Shown here in pieces: positions 8,776-12,828 of a stretch of DNA of 12,828 bases. A program made the translations under genes and the position numbers. The stretch's first letter is position 1; each line of letters begins with the position of its first letter. Below the pieces are notes generated by a model. It was not told the origin of the DNA. It saw only the letters and a program-made list of their open reading frames with translations, and did no database searches. This DNA is from JAAYAY01 sp964429355 (GTDB lineage: Bacteria; Planctomycetota; Planctomycetia; Pirellulales; Thermoguttaceae), in assembly GCA_964429355.1 (NCBI GenBank), contig CAYSCH010000278.1:1-12828 (forward strand), in the 5' to 3' direction.

Positions 8776-9654
8776 TCAGTGTGTCTTCGCACCATCGCTC
8801 CCCGGCTGACCGGCACCGGCCGTGGTAGACAATCGCATGCCGGTAAACTCGCGCACCTGATCGGTGATCGCCCTCTCGGTGGGAAGCCGCTCCATCGAAC
8901 TGGCCCCGTAGAAACCTTCGACGCCCGTGCACTGTTCCAGGACATATCGGGCGTCTTGCGGCTGGGCGATCGGCCCCCCGTGGCACAGGACGAGGCAATC
9001 GTCGCGGATCGACTTGCAGACATCGGCAATCGCCTGGACCTCCCGGACACACTCGTCGAGCGTTTTGGCAGTCCGGGCGCCGATCGTTCCGCTGGTCGTC
9101 AGCCCCATGTGCGCCACGACGACGTCGGCACCGGCCTCGGTCATCAGTCTGGCCTCCTCGAGGTTGAAGACATAGGGCGTGGTGAGCAGATCCATCTCGT
9201 GGGCGGCCGCGATGCAGTCGACCTCCAGACGGTAGCTCATGCCGGTCTCTTCCAGGTTCGCCCGAAACACGCCGTCGATCAATCCGACCGTCGGAAAGTT
9301 CTGTATCCCCGCGAACCCGAGGTCCTGGAGCTCGCGCAGGAAATGGTCGCGGATCATGAACGGATCGGTGCCGCACACCCCGGCCAGCACGGGCGTTTCC
9401 CGAACCGCCGTCAACACCTCGCTGGCCATCTCCTTGACCACCTCGTTGGCGTTACCGTAGGCCAACAGCCCCGACAGCGATCCCCGGCCCGCCATCCGGT
9501 ACCGCCCCGAGTTATAGATCACGATCAGGTCAATGTCCCCGGCCTCCTCGCACTTGGCGGAGATACCCGTGCCCGCCCCTCCACCAACGATTGGAAGCCC
9601 GCGAGCAACCTTGTTGCGCAGTCGCGCCAGAATGCCCTGTCTTGTATGTCTCAT
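8776..9654 (-). CDS. Phosphoenolpyruvate-hydrolase family TIM-barrel protein
   Basis: Member of the PEP-hydrolase-like TIM-barrel family (Pfam PF09370, also related to the C-terminal half of Tm-1/UPF0261 proteins); the true substrate is not established. 292 residues from ATG 9654. Conserved blocks: GGGAGTGISAK (24-34), YNSGRYRMAGRGSLSGLLAY (47-66), VLAGVCGTDPF (89-99), IQNFPTVGLIDGVFRANLEE (117-136), TTPYVFN (158-164), AHMGLTTSGTIGA (181-193), LCHGGPIA (223-230) and GASSMERLPTE (250-260). H182 and H225 sit at barrel-strand ends and are candidate active-site residues. An in-frame ATG at 9669 is also possible; a start at 9822 would put the sigma-54 promoter inside the gene and is unlikely. First gene of the minus-strand operon, preceded by a near-consensus sigma-54 promoter and divergent from a sigma-54 activator carrying a homologous barrel. 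Confidence 0.9.
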   Translation of the reverse strand: MRHTRQGILARLRNKVARGLPIVGGGAGTGISAKCEEAGDIDLIVIYNSGRYRMAGRGSLSGLLAYGNANEVVKEMASEVLTAVRETPVLAGVCGTDPFMIRDHFLRELQDLGFAGIQNFPTVGLIDGVFRANLEETGMSYRLEVDCIAAAHEMDLLTTPYVFNLEEARLMTEAGADVVVAHMGLTTSGTIGARTAKTLDECVREVQAIADVCKSIRDDCLVLCHGGPIAQPQDARYVLEQCTGVEGFYGASSMERLPTERAITDQVREFTGMRLSTTAGAGQPGSDGAKTH

Positions 9655-9700
9655 GGTCTGAAACCCCATCGCGAAAATTGCATCCGACAGGCATTCCCGT

Positions 9701-9711
9701 CGCTTCGCCTG
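9701..9711 (-). repeat. 11-bp inverted repeat, copy 1 (minus-strand promoter side)
   Basis: CGCTTCGCCTG on the plus strand; its exact reverse complement is at 9847-9857. Read in the direction of the enzyme operon this is CAGGCGAAGCG and covers the predicted transcription start (about 9706). A shorter copy, AGGCGAA, is on the minus strand at 9811-9805. Confidence 0.6.
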
Positions 9712-9716
9712 TCCAC

Positions 9717-9732
9717 AGCAATGCCCGTGCCG
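9717..9732 (-). promoter_or_regulatory. Sigma-54 (-24/-12) promoter of the TIM-barrel enzyme operon
   Basis: On the minus strand CGGCACGGGCATTGCT (9732-9717) matches TGGCACG-N4-TTGCW at every defined position except the first, with GG and GC ten bases apart as required. A start about 12 nt downstream of the GC (near 9706) leaves a leader of 37-52 nt before ATG 9669/9654. A sigma-54 activator is encoded divergently 150 bp away, which makes a chance match less likely. Confidence 0.8.
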
Positions 9733-9801
9733 GAACCATCCCCGATCGGTCAAAATACCTAACCGCCTGCAATAAAAGACCTTGCGACCCGAATTCCGGC
9801 T

Positions 9802-9815
9802 CCATTCGCCTATGG
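9802..9815. promoter_or_regulatory. Candidate upstream activator site (dyad)
   Basis: CCATTCGCCTATGG has 4-bp arms CCAT/ATGG and contains a copy of the TTCGCCT core shared with the 11-bp repeats. Its centre is about 100 bp upstream of the predicted enzyme-operon start, the usual distance for sigma-54 enhancers. Arms this short can occur by chance. Confidence 0.35.
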
Positions 9816-9816
9816 C

Positions 9817-9846
9817 TGGCAATCGGAAAGCGCTTACTTGTATACT
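9817..9846 (+). promoter_or_regulatory. Possible promoter(s) of the regulator gene
   Basis: Two overlapping weak candidates. TGGCAATCGGAAAGCG (9817-9832) keeps the GG-N10-GC spacing of a sigma-54 site but lacks the TT before GC. TATACT (9841-9846) is a good -10 element but its -35 region (TGGCAA, 18 bp upstream) is poor. Either would start transcription 30-45 nt before GTG 9885, so the regulator could be autoregulated or constitutive. Confidence 0.35.
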
Positions 9847-9857
9847 CAGGCGAAGCG
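9847..9857 (+). repeat. 11-bp inverted repeat, copy 2 (regulator side)
   Basis: CAGGCGAAGCG, the exact reverse complement of 9701-9711, lies at or just after the predicted start of the regulator transcript. Here it also forms a local dyad, GGCG-aag-CGCC (9849-9859). The two copies are therefore placed symmetrically at both divergent transcription starts. Confidence 0.6.
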
Positions 9858-9872
9858 CCAGGGTAACAACTC

Positions 9873-9877
9873 GAGGA
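9873..9877 (+). promoter_or_regulatory. Ribosome binding site for the GTG start at 9885
   Basis: GAGGA ends 7 nt before GTG 9885, supporting the GTG as the start of the regulator gene. Confidence 0.65.
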
Positions 9878-9884
9878 ACACTCC

Positions 9885-11657
9885 GTGCCCCACGTTCGCG
9901 ATATCATCACCCTCGGAAATCGCCGCCACCACCCTTTAATCGCCGTGGTGGCCGGCTCCGGTCTCACCGCCCGTTCGGCCGTCGAGGGGGGCGCTGATCT
10001 CCTGATGGTGCTCAACGCGGGCCTCTACCGCAGCCTGGGCACCGGGTCCCTGGCCTCGTTCCTCTCTTATGGCAACGCCAACGATCAGACCGAACTCCTC
10101 CTTCGCGAGCACATCCTGCCCCGTGCCGGCCGCCTTCCTGTGATCGCGGGCGTCTATGCGGCCGATCCGACGGAGAAAATCCAGACTCGCCTCGAGCGGT
10201 TGCGAGCCTTGGGGGTCGAGGGCATTGTCAACTGGCCCGCAATGGGGTTTATCGACGGCCAGTTTCGCGAAGCGCTGGAACAGGAAGGCCTGGGACTGGA
10301 GTCTGAGGCCGCCATGCTTGCCTTGGCGCGAAGCATGGGACTGGCCACATTCGGATTCGCCCTCGCCGAGCCGGAAGTGGCCCGCTTCCTCGAAGCCGGC
10401 TGCGATGCCTTGATCTTGAATCTCGGGCTGACTCGAAAGGTCAACGATTCGTACGAGAAACGCGATTCACTGCAGCAGGCGATCGCACGGCTCAACGCCA
10501 TGCTGGCCATGGCTCGCAAGGCCACGCCCCCGCGAGTCTGCCTGGCCTTTGGCGGACCGATCACCTCGCCCGAGGATCTGGAGCAGGTCTTCCGCGGCAG
10601 CGAGGTCGACGGGTTTGCCGGCGGTTCCGTCTTTGAACGGCTACCGGTCGAGGCCATCGTGGCTTCGATCGTCCGGCGATTCAAGAGCGTCTCTGTCCAG
10701 CACGACGATCGGCACTTCGACGCGGCCTTCGGCCCGATGATCGGCCATAGCGCCGCCATCCGCGGCGTGTTTGAACTCATCGAACGGGTTGCTCCCCACG
10801 ACGTGAATGTTTGCATCGAGGGGGAGACCGGAACCGGCAAAGAACTGGTCGCCACCCAGTTGCACCGCAGGAGCCACCGGGCCAACCAGCCGTTGATCAC
10901 GCTCAACTGTGGAGCCATCCCCGACACACTCCTGGAGAGCGAACTGTTCGGGCACGAGAAAGGCGCCTTCACCAGCGCCGACCGGGTCCGACTTGGAAAG
11001 TTTGAATTGGCCCAGCGGGGAACGCTGTTCCTCGACGAGGTCGCCGATCTCAGCCCGCGGGGCCAGGTCGCCCTCCTGCGGGCCATCCAGCAGCGAGAGA
11101 TCACCCGCGTCGGTGGTGAAACCTCCATTCCGATCGATGTTCGCATCGTCGCTGCGTCCAATCAACCGCTGGCGGAGGCGGTCGAGGAAGGTCGATTTCG
11201 CGAAGATCTCTACTACCGTCTCAACTACATCACGATCATGGTCCCTCCGCTCCGCGAACGTCGCGACGACATTCCGCTCCTTGTCGACCGGATCCTCGCC
11301 CGTCTGAGCACACAGATGAACCGCCGCGTGGAGGGGCTTTCCGCCGGTTTTCAGGCCAAATTGCAGCGCCATTCCTGGCCGGGCAATGTCCGCGAACTGG
11401 AGTACGTCATCGGCCAGGCTGCCCTGCGGGAAGACGGCCCGATTCTGGAAGGGCATCATTTCGTCCCCAAAGAGACCACGGGACCCAAGTTCGCCCACCA
11501 GCGATTTCGAAACGCCGACCAGCTTCAGGCCAGGGCCGCGAAAGCCTTGCGCGAGGCCAACGGCAACAAGACCCAGGCGGCGGCCGACCTGGGCGTAACC
11601 CGCAAGACCCTCTATGCATGGCTTCGCGCCGGCGATGACAGCTCGCACTATGGCTAA
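9885..11657 (+). CDS. Sigma-54 enhancer-binding regulator with a PEP-hydrolase-like TIM-barrel sensor domain
   Basis: Transcription activator of 590 residues acting on sigma-54 RNA polymerase. Residues ~15-266 are a TIM barrel homologous to the divergent enzyme: AGSGLTARSA (23-32), LNAGLYR (43-49), GTGSLASFLSYGNAND (52-67), VIAGVYAADP (86-95), GFIDGQFREALE (121-132), LAFGGPITSPED (220-231), ERLPVEAI (251-258). The enzyme's H182 and H225 are N179 and F222 here. The AAA+ domain (~284-510) has Walker A GETGTGKE (313-320), GAFTSA (360-365, variant of GAFTGA), Walker B LFLDE (381-385), likely arginine fingers R439 and R445, and WPGNVRELEYVI (498-509). A Fis-type helix-turn-helix closes it (KTQAAADLGVTRKTLYAWL, 562-580). 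No receiver, PAS or GAF domain is present, so the barrel is the only input module. Probable target: the divergent operon with its sigma-54 promoter. The fold fusion fits the former Pfam name for this family; the ligand is unknown. Confidence 0.92.
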   Translation: MPHVRDIITLGNRRHHPLIAVVAGSGLTARSAVEGGADLLMVLNAGLYRSLGTGSLASFLSYGNANDQTELLLREHILPRAGRLPVIAGVYAADPTEKIQTRLERLRALGVEGIVNWPAMGFIDGQFREALEQEGLGLESEAAMLALARSMGLATFGFALAEPEVARFLEAGCDALILNLGLTRKVNDSYEKRDSLQQAIARLNAMLAMARKATPPRVCLAFGGPITSPEDLEQVFRGSEVDGFAGGSVFERLPVEAIVASIVRRFKSVSVQHDDRHFDAAFGPMIGHSAAIRGVFELIERVAPHDVNVCIEGETGTGKELVATQLHRRSHRANQPLITLNCGAIPDTLLESELFGHEKGAFTSADRVRLGKFELAQRGTLFLDEVADLSPRGQVALLRAIQQREITRVGGETSIPIDVRIVAASNQPLAEAVEEGRFREDLYYRLNYITIMVPPLRERRDDIPLLVDRILARLSTQMNRRVEGLSAGFQAKLQRHSWPGNVRELEYVIGQAALREDGPILEGHHFVPKETTGPKFAHQRFRNADQLQARAAKALREANGNKTQAAADLGVTRKTLYAWLRAGDDSSHYG

Positions 11658-12441
11658 CGATCGCCCCGCACAACGCCGCCACTGGTTTCAGTTCAGGCTG
11701 AGGACGGTCCTCCTTGCCGTCCTGGTGCTGAGTTTGCCGCTGTCATGGTTTGGGATGAGGACAAAGAAGGCCAGGAGGCAGAGAGAGGCGGTGGAGGCGT
11801 TGGCTGAGTTCGGCCAGATTCTCTATCAATGTCAAGATACTTTTCCACTGCCTAGAAAGAAACCATACGGGCCGATCTGGCTCAGAAGGCTTTTAGGCGA
11901 TGACTTCTTCAACGACATTACATACGTAGACATCTCGGATCCGAAGGTCGATGATTCAACGCTTATCCATCTAAAGGCGTTCCCAAAACTTCGGTGTCTT
12001 CGTTTGAATGAAACACTGGTGACAGATACTGGGTTGAAACAGCTTAAGCAACTCGAACTGCTCGAAGAGTTATACCTGTCCGATCATACGACAGGTGACG
12101 GCCTGAGGCAACTTGCGTCGCTAAAGCTGACACACCTTACTATACCACCCCACTTCACGGACGATGACCTGAAGTGTTTGGGTTACTTTCGCAGCCTTGA
12201 AGTCTTGGACCTGGACGAAAGCAAGGTAACTGATTCAGGACTGGAACACCTCAAAGGATTACGTAACCTTCAATACTTGGACTTGAGCGAAACCGGCGTG
12301 AGTGATGCAGGACTGAAACACCTCAAATCATTGCCCAACCTCCAAGTTCTCATGGTGCCATGGACACGAGTTACGGATGCAGCCCGAGAGTGTTTGCCGA
12401 ACGTTCAGGTCTATACTGAGGACGATTTGAGTCATCCTTGA
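11650..12441 (+). CDS. Membrane-anchored leucine-rich-repeat protein
   Basis: 263 residues from ATG 11650; function unknown. The N-terminus HWFQFRLRTVLLAVLVLSLP (11-30) is a basic stretch running into one membrane segment (~17-36), a start seen in many planctomycete proteins. After a linker there are about six 24-residue leucine-rich repeats of the 'VTDxGLxxLxxLxxLxxLxL' kind, e.g. LVTDTGLKQLKQLELLEELY and GVSDAGLKHLKSLPNLQVLM. Two neighbouring repeats are close at DNA level too (GGACTG-G/A-AACACCTCAAA at 12238 and 12310, 72 nt apart). The ATG overlaps the end of the regulator gene by 8 bp, suggesting translational coupling; an in-frame ATG at 11635 would overlap more. No clear ribosome site is visible. 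The repeat-encoding part is AT-richer (sampled 60-bp lines 43-48% GC against about 73% for one line in the regulator gene), pointing to a separate history. A role in the regulator's pathway is not supported beyond position. Confidence 0.82.
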   Translation: MANDRPAQRRHWFQFRLRTVLLAVLVLSLPLSWFGMRTKKARRQREAVEALAEFGQILYQCQDTFPLPRKKPYGPIWLRRLLGDDFFNDITYVDISDPKVDDSTLIHLKAFPKLRCLRLNETLVTDTGLKQLKQLELLEELYLSDHTTGDGLRQLASLKLTHLTIPPHFTDDDLKCLGYFRSLEVLDLDESKVTDSGLEHLKGLRNLQYLDLSETGVSDAGLKHLKSLPNLQVLMVPWTRVTDAARECLPNVQVYTEDDLSHP

Positions 12442-12693
12442 AACTGGCTCACACAGACAACTCGCCGGCGGGTGGCACTGCCGGGGAGGCACACGGATCG
12501 TCTTACAGCCCGGCCAAAAGGTGCGATTTGCTCCAAAGAATTTTCTTCCTCTTTGTCCATAACGACTTACGCTCAAGTGTCCCAATGTTCACAAGATTCC
12601 ACGCCGATCTTCGCCTACAATCACCGCCTGACGTCCGGACTCCTGATTCTGCCCTCTGACAATCCCTTGCCCCCCGTCCCCCAACAACGGGCA
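12442..12693. other. Non-coding stretch after the leucine-rich-repeat gene
   Basis: No convincing gene on either strand; the open frames here are short and have no recognisable protein features. A small palindrome CGCCGGCG (12463-12470) and a CCGGC...GCCGG pair occur near its start, but no T tract follows, so I do not call a terminator. Confidence 0.6.
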
Positions 12694-12756
12694 CCGACCA
12701 ATGACCAATGACCACTGACAAATGACCACTGGCCACTGACAAACGACAAATGACCC
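12694..12756. repeat. Degenerate heptamer tandem repeat, unit about ATGACCA
   Basis: Nine consecutive 7-bp units: CCGACCA, ATGACCA, ATGACCA, CTGACAA, ATGACCA, CTGGCCA, CTGACAA, ACGACAA, ATGACCC. The core GAC is kept in all but one. The reverse complement of the main unit is a rotation of TTGGTCA, which I recall as one class of heptanucleotide repeat (STRR) in heterocystous cyanobacteria. It is intergenic and non-coding. Confidence 0.75.
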
Positions 12757-12828
12757 CGACCCCCGACTCCCGCCCCTATCCCCCGTCCTCTGCCCATCTC
12801 CGATCTCCCATCTCCGATCTCCGGCTCC
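12757..12828. repeat. C-rich low-complexity continuation of the heptamer array to the window edge
   Basis: The 7-bp period seems to continue in the same register with changed units: CGACCCC, CGACTCC, CGCCCCT, ATCCCCC, GTCCTCT, GCCCATC, TCCGATC, TCCCATC, TCCGATC, TCCGGCT. The plus strand is almost free of G in places. The array probably extends beyond the window. Confidence 0.5.

Noticed and set aside
8747..9376. Upstream extension of the 495-residue protein's open frame
   Set aside because: It lies wholly inside the TIM-barrel gene in another frame; the translation is Arg/Gly/Asp-rich and featureless, and a signal peptide begins only at 8746.
9742..9749. CCGATCGG and AAGCGCTT (9828-9835) palindromes as activator sites
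   Set aside because: 8-bp palindromes are expected by chance in a 230-bp region of this composition and they share no core with each other or with the 11-bp repeats.
9655..9822. Longer start (9822) for the TIM-barrel enzyme
   Set aside because: It would place the sigma-54 promoter and one 11-bp repeat inside the coding region, and the extra residues do not resemble the family.
10154..11648. Two minus-strand open frames of 335 codons each opposite the regulator
   Set aside because: Antisense shadows; the plus strand carries intact Walker A, Walker B, GAFTSA and helix-turn-helix motifs.
12463..12485. GC-rich palindromes after the leucine-rich-repeat gene as a terminator
   Set aside because: No run of T follows and the stem of the larger pair is only 5 bp with a 10-nt loop.
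12694..12828. CRISPR array
   Set aside because: The repeated unit is 7 bp with no spacers of regular length and no cas genes nearby.

Overview
The window looks like a draft or metagenomic contig from a planctomycete (Planctomycetota, Pirellula-like). The basis is family content: an SHD1 plus WD40-like secreted protein, a ThuA/LamG-like/HEAT protein, a Tat-exported Gfo/Idh/MocA oxidoreductase, and a membrane-anchored leucine-rich-repeat protein with the planctomycete N-terminus 'WFQFRLRT'. Most of the window is clearly GC-rich. Two N runs (1801-1823 and 2573-2582) each interrupt one real gene, and both appear to have a wrong length, so two genes look frameshifted when they probably are not.

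Layout. Minus strand, from right to left: a phosphoenolpyruvate-hydrolase-like TIM-barrel protein (9654-8776), a 495-residue secreted beta-rich protein (8746-7259), a Tat-signal oxidoreductase (7223-5868), a large ThuA/LamG/HEAT protein (5767-2119), and an SHD1/WD40-like protein with its own sigma-70-type promoter (1956-36). The first three are 29-35 bp apart and look like one operon; the ThuA gene follows after 100 bp and may belong to it. Plus strand: a sigma-54 enhancer-binding protein whose sensor domain is a homologue of the TIM-barrel protein (9885-11657), then a low-GC leucine-rich-repeat gene overlapping it by 8 bp (11650-12441), then about 390 bp without genes, ending in degenerate heptamer repeats.

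The most interesting part is the divergent pair around 9655-9884. The TIM-barrel enzyme gene has a near-consensus sigma-54 promoter (minus strand, 9732-9717, CGGCACGGGCATTGCT). The divergent neighbour encodes a sigma-54 activator whose input domain is a duplicated copy of that same barrel. The shared barrel motifs are kept, but two histidines found in the enzyme are replaced. The simplest model is that the regulator senses the enzyme's substrate or product with a dead enzyme copy and switches on the enzyme operon. An 11-bp inverted repeat and a dyad about 100 bp upstream of the predicted start are candidate binding sites. The domain fusion itself fits the old Pfam name of the family (predicted TIM-barrel signal transduction protein), but I know of no described ligand or target for such a regulator.

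No tRNA, rRNA, CRISPR array, transposase or integrase was seen.
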